64,000 bases of DNA from contig CANPHE010000011.1 of assembly GCA_947573795.1 (NCBI GenBank), positions 1 through 64,000 on the forward strand, read 5' to 3'. Shown one piece after another: positions 32,159 through 41,203 of the stretch. Position numbers and translations under genes: made by a program. The notes under the pieces are model-generated. The model was not told the origin of the DNA. It saw nothing but the letters and a program-made list of their open reading frames with translations, and did no database searches. This DNA is from an uncultured Alistipes sp. GTDB taxonomy: Bacteria; Bacteroidota; Bacteroidia; Bacteroidales; Rikenellaceae. Every line of letters begins with the position of its first letter. The stretch's first letter is position 1.

Positions 32159-34978
32159 ATGAACAATAATCCCATGAAATACGGTTTGAAGGCATTACCG
32201 ACGCTCTTGCTGCTGATGTGCGGGGCATTTCGGGCGGAAGCGTCGTTCCCGACGGCTCCCGATACGACCCGCGTGCACGTGGCCTACGGCGAGCAGGAGA
32301 GAATCGAAGCGAGCTCCGCGTTCTCGACGATCCGCGGAGAGGAACTCGGCAAGTCGCAGGTTACCACGCTGAGCAATGCCCTTTTCGGTCGAGTTCCCGG
32401 CCTGACGGCCATGTCGAAATCCGGCGAAATCGGCTATGACGAAGCCAATATCTGGCTGCGCGGCCGGCATACCTCCGGCGATAACGGATTCATGATTCTG
32501 GTCGACGGCTATGAAGTGTCGGGCTTCAACCAGCTCACCGCCGAGGAGATCGAATCGATCACCTACCTGAAAGATGCTCCGGCACTCGCCCTCTACGGTA
32601 TGAACGGCGGTAACGGCGTGCTGCTCATCACCACCAAACGCGGATGCCCCGACCACGGAAAACTCAAGATTTCGGTGACGGGCCGTTTCGGCGTGCAGAT
32701 TCCGCGGTACGTACCTTCGTTCAAGGGGTCGTACGAATATGCGACGCTCTACAACGAGGCGCTCGCCAACGACGGCCTGCCGGCCCTCTACACGCCGCGT
32801 CAGCTCGAAGGCTACCGCACGGGCGAGAATCCCTACCTCTATCCCGATGTGGATTGGTACGACGAGATTCTGAAAGGATCGGGCCATATCCAGGACTACA
32901 CGGTTTCGTTCAGCGGTGCCGACCGGTATGCCAACTACTACGTGATGGCCGGCTTTATGGAAAACAAGGGTCTCTACAAGGGCACTGACGGCGAGCACAA
33001 TTCGAATATCGGTTTCCAGCGGATCAACTTCAGGGCCAATGCCGACATCTTCATCACGAAGATGCTCACGGCGCAGGTGAATCTGGGCGGCCGCATCGAG
33101 GATCGCAAGTTCCCGCAGGTGGGGACCGGAACCCTGTGGAAAAACATGGCTACCTATGCCCCCAACCTCTATCCCGTGCGGACGCCCGAAGGCTACTTCA
33201 CCGGCTCGGCCAAGTTCCCCGACAACCCCGTAGCCAACCTGCTGGGATTGGGCTGGAGTTCGCGGCACGCCTACGACGTGCAGGCTTCGGCCCGCCTGAG
33301 CCACCGGCTCGACTTCGTTACGCGAGGACTCTCCGCATTCGCCGGCATTTCGATGAACGCTTCCTACCAGAACGGCTATGCGAAGACCCGCAGTTATGCC
33401 TACTACGAGCCGATCCGTACGACCGGCGTTTCCGGAGCCGACGAGGTTTATTTCGAGAAGCGCGGCAACGACACCGACCTCAGCGTGTGGACGGGCAGCG
33501 ATTCCGAAACCAGCCGGATGTATCTGCAAGCCGGATTCGAGTACGACCGGCATTTCGGCGAAGACCACCATCTGAGCGGACTGCTCATGTATCAGCAGAA
33601 CACGCGTTCCGTATTGGGGCAGCAGGCGCTCTACGCCCAGCAGTTGATCGCCGGGCGGGTCGACTATGCCTACAAGCGGAAATACCTGCTGGAAGCCGTC
33701 GTCTCGTACAACGGTTCGGAGAACTATGCCGAGGGACACCGCTTCGGCGTCTTCCCTGCGGCATCGGTCGGCTGGGTCGTCTCCAACGAGAATTTCCTGA
33801 AGGACAACCGTACGCTGAATTTCCTGAAGTTCCGGGCTTCGGCCGGTCTGGTCGGCAACAACCGCGGCGCATCGCGCTTCGCCTACGAGCAGTACTGGGG
33901 CACCGCCTCGAATCAGGGGTACTATTTCGGTTCGGCCGTGAAGTATCACGAAGCCTACGTGCAGCTCGCCCTGGCCAATCCCGAACTTACGTGGGAGAAG
34001 TCGGCGATCTACAACGCCGGGCTCGAAACCCGCTGGTTCGACAACCGGCTGGCCTTCGACATCGACCTTTTCCTCGAGAACCGCTACGATATCTTGGTGG
34101 ACAACCGCAATAGGATACCCTCCTTCTCGGGCATCAATTTCAACACGCCGGTCAACCGGGGCAAAGTGCGCAACTGGGGAACCGAACTCTCGCTGATGTA
34201 CTACGGCCGGGCCGGTGAGGTCGGCTATTATGTCGGCGGCACGTTCTCCTTCGCCCGCAACCGCATCGTCGCCAGCTACGAGACTCCCCGGGCCGAATCC
34301 TACATGTACCGTCAGGGGCATCCGGTGAACCAGCCGTTCGGACTGGAGGCGATCGGATTCTTCCGCGACGAGAGCGACATCGAGAACAGCCCCCGCCAGA
34401 CCTTCACGCAGGTGCGTCCCGGCGACCTGAAGTACCGCGACCAGAACGGCGACAACATCATCGACGTGAACGACGAGGTGGCGATCGGCCGTCCGACCGT
34501 GCCGGAGATCAGCTACGGCATCAAGCTCGGCGTGGAGTGGAAGGGCTTCGACCTGCAACTGCTTTTCGACGGCCTGACCAATTACAGCCTCTATCTGAGC
34601 GACTACAACTTCTGGCCGTTCGTCAACAACGCCAACATCTCCGACTGGGCGGCCGAAGGCCGGTGGACCCCGCAGAACAGCGCCTCCGCCACCTTCCCGC
34701 GCTTGACCACGCAGGCCAACACGAACAACTACCGTTCGTCGGATTTCTGGGTGCGCGACATGTCGCTGTTCCGCCTGCGCAACCTCGAACTGGGCTACAC
34801 GTTCCGCCCCAAGAGCAAGGTTTTCGGCGACATGCGTTTCTATGTGAGCGGGTTCAACCTGTTTACGGCCCACAACCTCGATCTGGACATCAACCCCGAG
34901 ACCCGCAGTTACGGTTATCCGACCTGCACCACCTTCTCGGTGGGACTGAACGTCTCGTTTAACGGCTATCAAAAATAA
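32159..34978 (+). CDS. SusC-like TonB-dependent transporter (second pair), lacking the N-terminal CPD domain
   Basis: 939 residues. After the signal peptide (MNNNPMKYGLKALPTLLLLMCGAFRAEAS) the sequence goes almost straight into the plug: 'SAFSTIRGEELGKSQVTTLSNALFGRVPGLTAMSKSG', 'WLRGRHTSGDNGFMILVDGYEVSGFNQLTAEEIESITYLKDAPALALYGMNGGNGVLLITTKRG'. The ~80-residue carboxypeptidase-regulatory-like domain of ordinary SusC proteins, present in the first pair, is missing. The barrel contains 'GEVGYYVGGTFSFARNRIV' and ends 'TTFSVGLNVSFNGYQK'. The likely TonB interaction segment is the short 'RVHVAYGEQER'. It should import a second oligosaccharide class or chain length. Confidence 0.93.
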   Translation: MNNNPMKYGLKALPTLLLLMCGAFRAEASFPTAPDTTRVHVAYGEQERIEASSAFSTIRGEELGKSQVTTLSNALFGRVPGLTAMSKSGEIGYDEANIWLRGRHTSGDNGFMILVDGYEVSGFNQLTAEEIESITYLKDAPALALYGMNGGNGVLLITTKRGCPDHGKLKISVTGRFGVQIPRYVPSFKGSYEYATLYNEALANDGLPALYTPRQLEGYRTGENPYLYPDVDWYDEILKGSGHIQDYTVSFSGADRYANYYVMAGFMENKGLYKGTDGEHNSNIGFQRINFRANADIFITKMLTAQVNLGGRIEDRKFPQVGTGTLWKNMATYAPNLYPVRTPEGYFTGSAKFPDNPVANLLGLGWSSRHAYDVQASARLSHRLDFVTRGLSAFAGISMNASYQNGYAKTRSYAYYEPIRTTGVSGADEVYFEKRGNDTDLSVWTGSDSETSRMYLQAGFEYDRHFGEDHHLSGLLMYQQNTRSVLGQQALYAQQLIAGRVDYAYKRKYLLEAVVSYNGSENYAEGHRFGVFPAASVGWVVSNENFLKDNRTLNFLKFRASAGLVGNNRGASRFAYEQYWGTASNQGYYFGSAVKYHEAYVQLALANPELTWEKSAIYNAGLETRWFDNRLAFDIDLFLENRYDILVDNRNRIPSFSGINFNTPVNRGKVRNWGTELSLMYYGRAGEVGYYVGGTFSFARNRIVASYETPRAESYMYRQGHPVNQPFGLEAIGFFRDESDIENSPRQTFTQVRPGDLKYRDQNGDNIIDVNDEVAIGRPTVPEISYGIKLGVEWKGFDLQLLFDGLTNYSLYLSDYNFWPFVNNANISDWAAEGRWTPQNSASATFPRLTTQANTNNYRSSDFWVRDMSLFRLRNLELGYTFRPKSKVFGDMRFYVSGFNLFTAHNLDLDINPETRSYGYPTCTTFSVGLNVSFNGYQK

Positions 34979-34985
34979 TAAAGCG

Positions 34986-36683
34986 ATGAAAGCATTTCAA
35001 AAGATAACGCTCTGCCTGATATCGCTCGTGCTGACGACCGGATGCGATTACCTCGATCGTGAAATATCGAGCAACTACCACGAGCAGGATGTGTTCGTCA
35101 ACTACGAGCGCATGTTCAAGGCGGGAACCGGCATGTATACCTTTATGTTCCATCGTTTCGGGTTCAACCGGGTCGGCAGTGCCATGCTGGCTTCGGCCTG
35201 CGACGAGGCGGACCATGCCAACAAGAACACGTCGATCCACCAGTTCAACGAGGGTATCTGGACGGCTTCGTCCAATCCCGAGGACTGCTGGGCCCATTTC
35301 TTCCAGGCCATCCGCAGCACCAATCTGTTCCTGAGAGAAACGGAAAATTACGAGGAGTTGCTGCTGCGCGACCTGACGATCGATTCGAACCGTGAGGAGT
35401 ACGAGTACCAGACGCGCGACATCGCGTGGATGCGTGCCGAGGCCCGCTTCCTGCGTGCGTTCTACCATTTCGAACTCGTAAAGCGCTACGGCGGCGTGCC
35501 GATCATGACCGAGGTCATCGACGACGGGGCGCAACTGGCGAAAATGACCCGCGACAGTTTCGACGACTGCATCGATTTCATCGTCGACGAGTGCGACCGG
35601 ATCACCCCGTTGTTGAAGGATTCGTGGGTGGGCTTCGACGACGATCTGTGGCGCGGACGTGCCACGGGTCCCGCTGCCATGGCCCTCAAGAGCCGGGCGC
35701 TGCTCTACGCGGCCAGCGAACTCCACAACCCGGAGGGGGACAAACAAAAGTGGTACAAAGCGGCCAAGGCGGCCCACGACGTGATTGCGATGGGAAAATT
35801 CAGCCTTTACAGCGACTACAAAAAGCTCTTTTTGCAGGGTAACGGCGCCGACGGGAATCCCGAGGTGATCTTCGCCGTTCAGGGCTGGAACGACAATTCC
35901 TACGAAAAGGCCAACTACCCGATCGGCTACGACCAGGGCGGTCTGAACAGCACTTGTCCGTCGCAGAACCTCGTGGATGCTTACGAAATGAAGGCTACGG
36001 GTAAGAATATCTGGGAGATGGGCTCGGGCTACGACCCCGCGCATCCCTACGAGGGCCGCGATCCCCGGTTGGCGATGTCGATCCTGGTCAACAACACCTC
36101 GTTCAACGGTCGTCCCGTGGAGTGCTGGGTCGGCGGTATCGACGGCTACGGCCGCGAATATGCCACCACGACGGGGTATTACGTCCGCAAGTACGTCGCC
36201 GAGAACCTCGATCTGGCGAAGAACCAGACGAGCGTCCACTCCTGGATTCTGTTCCGCTATGCCGAGATCCTGCTCAACTATGCCGAGGCCATGAACGAAT
36301 ACGCCGGTCCCGAGAGCAAGGGCGAATTCTCGCTGACGGCCAAGTCGGCGGTCGATGCCGTGCGTACCCGTGCGGGCGTCGGTCTGCCGATCCTGCCTCC
36401 GGGTCTGACGCAGGAGGAGATGCGCGAGCGTATCCGCAACGAACGGCGGGTCGAACTGGCCTTCGAGGAACACCGTTTCTTCGACGTGCGCCGCTGGAAG
36501 ATTGCCCAGCAGACCGAGAACGAGCCGATCATGGCCATGCGGATCACCCGGGAGGAGGACGGATCGTTCACCTACGAGGTGGTGAAGCAGGAGGATCGCG
36601 TGTTCCGCAGCCACATGTATCTTTATCCGATTCCCGAGGCCGAAGTGCACAAGGGGGCGATCGAGCAGAACCCCGGCTGGTAG
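34986..36683 (+). CDS. SusD-like surface lipoprotein (second pair)
   Basis: 565 residues beginning 7 bp after the second SusC. 'MKAFQKITLCLISLVLTTGCDYLDRE' is a lipoprotein signal (TTGC). The RagB/SusD core shows 'RAEARFLRAFYHFELVKRYGGVPIMTEVI', 'FIVDECDRITPLLKDSWVGFDDDLWRGRATGPAAMALKSRALLYAASELHN' and 'RIRNERRVELAFEEHRFFDVRRWKIA', ending '...MYLYPIPEAEVHKGAIEQNPGW', the standard SusD terminus. It binds glycan and closes the second transporter. Confidence 0.95.
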   Translation: MKAFQKITLCLISLVLTTGCDYLDREISSNYHEQDVFVNYERMFKAGTGMYTFMFHRFGFNRVGSAMLASACDEADHANKNTSIHQFNEGIWTASSNPEDCWAHFFQAIRSTNLFLRETENYEELLLRDLTIDSNREEYEYQTRDIAWMRAEARFLRAFYHFELVKRYGGVPIMTEVIDDGAQLAKMTRDSFDDCIDFIVDECDRITPLLKDSWVGFDDDLWRGRATGPAAMALKSRALLYAASELHNPEGDKQKWYKAAKAAHDVIAMGKFSLYSDYKKLFLQGNGADGNPEVIFAVQGWNDNSYEKANYPIGYDQGGLNSTCPSQNLVDAYEMKATGKNIWEMGSGYDPAHPYEGRDPRLAMSILVNNTSFNGRPVECWVGGIDGYGREYATTTGYYVRKYVAENLDLAKNQTSVHSWILFRYAEILLNYAEAMNEYAGPESKGEFSLTAKSAVDAVRTRAGVGLPILPPGLTQEEMRERIRNERRVELAFEEHRFFDVRRWKIAQQTENEPIMAMRITREEDGSFTYEVVKQEDRVFRSHMYLYPIPEAEVHKGAIEQNPGW

Positions 36684-36720
36684 TTTACGATATGGTTGAA
36701 CTTTAAACAAACAGACGAAA

Positions 36721-38334
36721 ATGATACGAAAGATGATACGACCCTTGTTGAAGGTGGGAATGGCGGCGGCCGTGCTCTTGTGCGTTTCGTGCAAGGAGAC
36801 CCTCACCTTTCCGGAAACCTCGTCGCCGGAGCTTCCCGAAGTAGGCGCTGCGACGGCGGACTATCTGTGGATCGGTCCCGACTATAAACTCACGGTTTCG
36901 GCGAAGCTGTCCGACCGGGAGGGACTCGTTTCCGTACGGCTGATCAATCAGGAGTGGGGGATCGACAAGCTGATCGAACTCGATGCGCAGGAGTACACCG
37001 TCGACGAGACGTTCGACGTGGAGAAGGACTACAACCGCACGGAGCATACCCTCCAGCTGGTCGCGAGAAACGGCGCCGGAGGCATCCGTAAGGTCTCCGT
37101 GCCGGTCAACAACCGGGCGGACGTCAATCAGGACCCCGGTTACGAAGCCGACGAGATGCCTCCTTCGGTGGTGATTACCAAACCTACCGTGACGAACTAT
37201 TACGGCCTCGACGGAGTGCCGATCGAAATCGAACTGGAGGCTTCGATCGAGGAGAACGTGGAGCTGACCTCCGTATATGCCCGCGTGTGGGGTGAAACGG
37301 CGACCGGCGAACCGGTCGATTTCGAAACCTCGATCACGCCGTCGACCGACGCAGAGAAAACGTCGTACCATTACTCCGAGAGATTCACGATCCCGACCCG
37401 GATGCCCGGTGAGTATCAGTACCTCGTGCGCGCCGACGATTCGAGCGGAAACAAAACGGTGCTGGGCGGCAATATCGTGATCGGCATGATGGACCGGCTC
37501 TACCTCTCCGACGCGAAGAACGAACGGGAGGTCACCGGGCAGGGATTCGACGCCTATGCCGACAACAGCGCATGGGGCATGGGAACGCTCATTCCGATGC
37601 GCCGGATCGGGGCCAACCTGTTCCGACTCGAGAACTACTATTACCGCAACGATGCGGACGACAACATCCGTTTCGTAGCCTTCATGGGCAACGATCGCCC
37701 GTTCGGAGCCTCGCGCAAGATCAACTATACGCTGACGGGCAGCAATACGCTCGCATGCGATCCGCAGCACGCGACGCACCTGGTGGGCAACCTCGACGAG
37801 CAGCCCCGCAAGCTGCCCGTATCGCAGAAAGGCTACTATACGATTACGGTGAATCTGACGACCCGCGAGGTGACGGCCGAGCCGGTCGTTGATCCGACCA
37901 ACCCGGATTTCTCCAATGCCGACAAGTTCCCGGGGTATTCGGTGGCCGATCCGTGGGATTACATGCCCTTCGTGGCGGGCGGCGCGATCGTCGGTACGTC
38001 GGGCTGGGCCGAGGTGGACAACAATACGAGCCTTTACCGCGAGGAGGAGCATCCGTTCATTTACAGCGGCGATTTCCGCACGGCTGGCGGCGTCAACATC
38101 AGCCTGAGAGCTCCGCGGGCCGCGCTGGCAGGCGATAGGGCCAATTACGGCTGGTTCCGACTCCCGTCCGCCCGTAATAACAACCGCGACGTCTACGGCG
38201 ACCTTCGGTCGGGCCTCGGTCCGGTGGGTGTCGCTACCGGAGGGACGAATTACGGCATCGTACTGACGGGCAACACCGATTGGCATGCGTCGTTCGACTT
38301 GATTACCTATCGTCTGCGGGTCGTGAAAAAGTAA
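36721..38334 (+). CDS. Surface lipoprotein at SusE/SGBP position
   Basis: 537 residues. 'MIRKMIRPLLKVGMAAAVLLCVSCKETLTFPE' is a lipoprotein signal (CVSC). Two or more Ig/cadherin-like segments follow ('DYKLTVSAKLSDREGLVSVRLINQEWGIDKLIELDA', 'PPSVVITKPTVTNYYGLDGVPIEIELEASIEENVELTSVYARVW'), then a C-terminal half with SusE/SusF-like strands ('GYYTITVNLTTREVTAEPVVD', 'IVLTGNTDWHASFDLITYRLRVVKK'). Placed right after SusC/SusD pair two, it is probably a surface glycan-binding protein; no binding residues can be named. Sequences in this role vary widely, so function rests mainly on position. Confidence 0.7.
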   Translation: MIRKMIRPLLKVGMAAAVLLCVSCKETLTFPETSSPELPEVGAATADYLWIGPDYKLTVSAKLSDREGLVSVRLINQEWGIDKLIELDAQEYTVDETFDVEKDYNRTEHTLQLVARNGAGGIRKVSVPVNNRADVNQDPGYEADEMPPSVVITKPTVTNYYGLDGVPIEIELEASIEENVELTSVYARVWGETATGEPVDFETSITPSTDAEKTSYHYSERFTIPTRMPGEYQYLVRADDSSGNKTVLGGNIVIGMMDRLYLSDAKNEREVTGQGFDAYADNSAWGMGTLIPMRRIGANLFRLENYYYRNDADDNIRFVAFMGNDRPFGASRKINYTLTGSNTLACDPQHATHLVGNLDEQPRKLPVSQKGYYTITVNLTTREVTAEPVVDPTNPDFSNADKFPGYSVADPWDYMPFVAGGAIVGTSGWAEVDNNTSLYREEEHPFIYSGDFRTAGGVNISLRAPRAALAGDRANYGWFRLPSARNNNRDVYGDLRSGLGPVGVATGGTNYGIVLTGNTDWHASFDLITYRLRVVKK

Positions 38335-38350
38335 ATAAATACGGAAGTCT

Positions 38351-41122
38351 ATGCGAAAAAAAATATTGTTTATGGCGGCGGCGTTGGCGCTGGGCGGGGC
38401 TTCGGCCCGGTCCGCTTCCGATGCCGCGAATCAGGAACGCCAGGCGCTTACGTTGGCCGGAATCTGGCAGTTCAAACTCGATCCGACGAATGTCGCGATC
38501 CCGGTCAAGGGGAGCCGCTTTACGCCGCAGCTGCCCGAGACCATCACGCTGCCCGGTTCGACCGACCAGGCCGGAAAAGGGTACAAGACGCAGGACATGA
38601 CGTCGATCCGCCTGACCCGCATGTTCGAGTATGCCGGGGCCGCGTGGTATGAGAAACAGAATGTCTTCATCCCCGAAGAGTGGCGCGGAAAACGGATATT
38701 CATCCATCTCGAACGGGCCCACTGGGAGGTAAAGGCTTGGGTCAACGGGAAATATGCGGGGCGCGAGATGAGCCTGTCGACTCCCCACGAGTTCGATATT
38801 ACGGACCTGGTGGAGTTCGGTGCGCGCAATACGATCCGCTTCCGGGTCGACAACGGCAAGATCTTCAACCTGGAGTATACCCATGCCGTGAGCGCCGAGA
38901 CCCAGACCAACTGGAACGGAATCATCGGCGGCATGGAGATACGCGCTTACGATAAGGTGCATATCGCCGACGTGCAGCTCTATCCCGACCGGAAAAACCG
39001 CAAGGTGCGGGCCGACATTACGGTGGCCAATCCGGCCAAACTCGATGTCGAGGGTTCGATCCTTCTGCGCTGTTCGGGCGGCGAGGGGGCCGTGCGGCTG
39101 CCGGAGGAGCGCTGTGCCTTCGCCGGACGCGACTCGGTGCTGGTCGTAAGCTGCGAATATGGGCTGGGCGACGACCTGCTGCTGTGGGATGAGTTCACGC
39201 CGAACCTCTACCGGGCCGAATTCGCGTTGAGCGCCTCGGACGGCGGGAAAACCTACTACGACGCCCTGACCGAGCACTTCGGCGTGCGCGATTTCGGCGT
39301 GCGCGGGACGCAGCTCACGATCAACGACCGCGTGATGTTCCTGCGTGGTAATGTCAATTCGGCCGAATTTCCGATTACGGGCTATCCGCCGATGGATTAC
39401 GACGAGTGGTATCGGATTCTGAAGGTGTGCCGCGATTACGGCCTGAACTCCGTGCGCTTCCATTCGTGGTGCCCTCCCGAGGCGGCTTTCGAAGCGGCCG
39501 ACCGGCTCGGATTGTACTTGCAGATCGAGAACTCCGACTGGCGTTTTACGATCGGAACCGATCCCGAACTCGACGACTTCTTTTTCGACGAGGCCGAACG
39601 GATTTTCCGCGAGTACGGCAACCACCCGTCGTTCGCCTTCTTCTGCGAAGGTAACGAACTCGTGGGACCCGGACGCGATCCGTTTCTGAAAAAGATGCTG
39701 GAGCAGTGGAAACGGGACCCGCGCCACCTCTACACGGCGGCTTCGGGCTATCCCAACCTCGAAGGCAGTGATTTCTTCGACTACTACGGACCCCGCCCGC
39801 AGCGGTGGCAGGAGGGGCTGAAAGGCCGTTTCAACGTCGCTCCGCTCGATACGTCGTACGATTACAGCGACTATGTGGAGAAGGTCGCCGTGCCGCTGGT
39901 CACCCACGAGATCGGGCAGTGGTGCAACTACCCCGATTTCGGCCAGATCGGTAAATACACCGGTGTGCTGAAACCCTATAATTACGAGATTTTCCGCGAG
40001 GGGCTGCGCGACAAGAACATGCTCGACCAGGCGTGGGATTTCCACATCGCTTCGGGAAAGTTCCAGGTGATTCAGAAGAAGGAGGAGTTCGAATCGTATC
40101 TCCGTACGCCGGGATTCGGCGGTTATACGCTTTTGCAGATCAACGATTTCCCCGGTCAGGGAACATCTCCCGTCGGTGTGGTCGACGTTTTCTACGATCC
40201 CAAACCCTATGTCACGGCCGAGGAGTTCCGCCGGATGCAGTCGCCTCGCAAGCCGCTGTTGCGTACCGAGAAATTCACGTGGACCAGCGGCGAGACCTTC
40301 ACCGGAAAGGGTCAGATCGTGAACTTCGGCGATCGGACGATCCGCGGCGGCCGCGTGGGGTGGACGTTGAGTTATCCCGACGGACGAATCTACCGCAAGG
40401 GCAGCTTCCGTGCGGTGGACATTCCGGTCGGACCGGTCACCGAGCTGGGCGAGCTGTCGATTCCGCTGTCGGGCATCCGTCGGGCCGTGAAGATGACGCT
40501 GCGTTTCGAGTTGGCCGGAACCGACGTGACGAACGAGTGGAGCGTATGGGTCTATCCGGAACGGCTCCCCGAACCGGCTCTGGACGATGTGGTGGTGGCC
40601 CGGGAGTGGAACGACACGGTTCGCCGGCAGTTGCTCGACGGTGCGACGGTCTTCCTGATGGCCGATCCCGAACGGATCGATTCCGACGTACCTCCCGGCT
40701 TCTCGGGGATTTCGTGGAACGCCGTCTGGTCGGGAACGCCTCCCAACCTGTTGGGAATTCTCTGCGATCCGGAGCATCCCGCCCTGCGTGAATTCCCGAC
40801 CGAATTCCACTCCAATTGGCAGTGGTTCGATCTGGTCCGCCATTCGCGGCCGATGCTGCTCGATCATACGCCGGCGCTGTTCCGTCCCGTCGTGCAGATG
40901 ATTCCCGATTGGAACAACAACCGCAAGATCGGTCTGATCTTCGAGGCGCAGGTGGGCAAGGGCAAATTGCTGATGACGAGCATCGATCTGGAGGGTATCC
41001 GCGAAAAGAGCCCCGTGGCCCGTCAGATGCTTTACGCGCTCGAGCGTTATGCGGCCGGCGACGAGTTCGCTCCCGCATCGGTGCTGACTCCGGAGATGAT
41101 CGACTCCCTGTTCAAGAAATAG
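38351..41122 (+). CDS. GH2-type glycoside hydrolase (paralogue 1)
   Basis: 923 residues with a Sec signal (MRKKILFMAAALALGGASARSA). The N-terminal GH2 sugar-binding domain reads 'LTLAGIWQFKLDPTNVAIP', 'WRGKRIFIHLERAHWEVKAWVNGKYAG', followed by the Ig-like domain and a TIM barrel with 'INDRVMFLRGNVNSAEFPITGYPPMDYDEWYRILKVCRDYGLNSVRFHSWCPPEAAFEAADRLGLYLQIE', 'FAFFCEGNELVGPG' (Asn-Glu acid/base) and 'LVTHEIGQWCNYPDF' (candidate nucleophile Glu). The C-terminal ~300 residues form an extra domain shared with 46954..49716. It would act in the periplasm. Substrate cannot be named; GH2 covers beta-galactosidases, glucuronidases and mannosidases. Confidence 0.82.
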   Translation: MRKKILFMAAALALGGASARSASDAANQERQALTLAGIWQFKLDPTNVAIPVKGSRFTPQLPETITLPGSTDQAGKGYKTQDMTSIRLTRMFEYAGAAWYEKQNVFIPEEWRGKRIFIHLERAHWEVKAWVNGKYAGREMSLSTPHEFDITDLVEFGARNTIRFRVDNGKIFNLEYTHAVSAETQTNWNGIIGGMEIRAYDKVHIADVQLYPDRKNRKVRADITVANPAKLDVEGSILLRCSGGEGAVRLPEERCAFAGRDSVLVVSCEYGLGDDLLLWDEFTPNLYRAEFALSASDGGKTYYDALTEHFGVRDFGVRGTQLTINDRVMFLRGNVNSAEFPITGYPPMDYDEWYRILKVCRDYGLNSVRFHSWCPPEAAFEAADRLGLYLQIENSDWRFTIGTDPELDDFFFDEAERIFREYGNHPSFAFFCEGNELVGPGRDPFLKKMLEQWKRDPRHLYTAASGYPNLEGSDFFDYYGPRPQRWQEGLKGRFNVAPLDTSYDYSDYVEKVAVPLVTHEIGQWCNYPDFGQIGKYTGVLKPYNYEIFREGLRDKNMLDQAWDFHIASGKFQVIQKKEEFESYLRTPGFGGYTLLQINDFPGQGTSPVGVVDVFYDPKPYVTAEEFRRMQSPRKPLLRTEKFTWTSGETFTGKGQIVNFGDRTIRGGRVGWTLSYPDGRIYRKGSFRAVDIPVGPVTELGELSIPLSGIRRAVKMTLRFELAGTDVTNEWSVWVYPERLPEPALDDVVVAREWNDTVRRQLLDGATVFLMADPERIDSDVPPGFSGISWNAVWSGTPPNLLGILCDPEHPALREFPTEFHSNWQWFDLVRHSRPMLLDHTPALFRPVVQMIPDWNNNRKIGLIFEAQVGKGKLLMTSIDLEGIREKSPVARQMLYALERYAAGDEFAPASVLTPEMIDSLFKK

Positions 41123-41157
41123 GGAGGACATTTCGGCCTGAATGAAGAATATCGGCA

Positions 41158-41180
41158 GGGGAGCGGTAGGACCGTTCCCC
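41158..41180. other. Intra-operon hairpin before the SGNH-GH105 gene
   Basis: GGGGAGCGGT-agg-ACCGTTCCCC is a 10-bp stem with one wobble and a three-base loop. There is no following T-run, so it is more likely an mRNA processing or stabilising element than a terminator. Confidence 0.35.
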
Positions 41181-41203
41181 TCCCGGCTAAAAGACGAAAG
41201 ACT

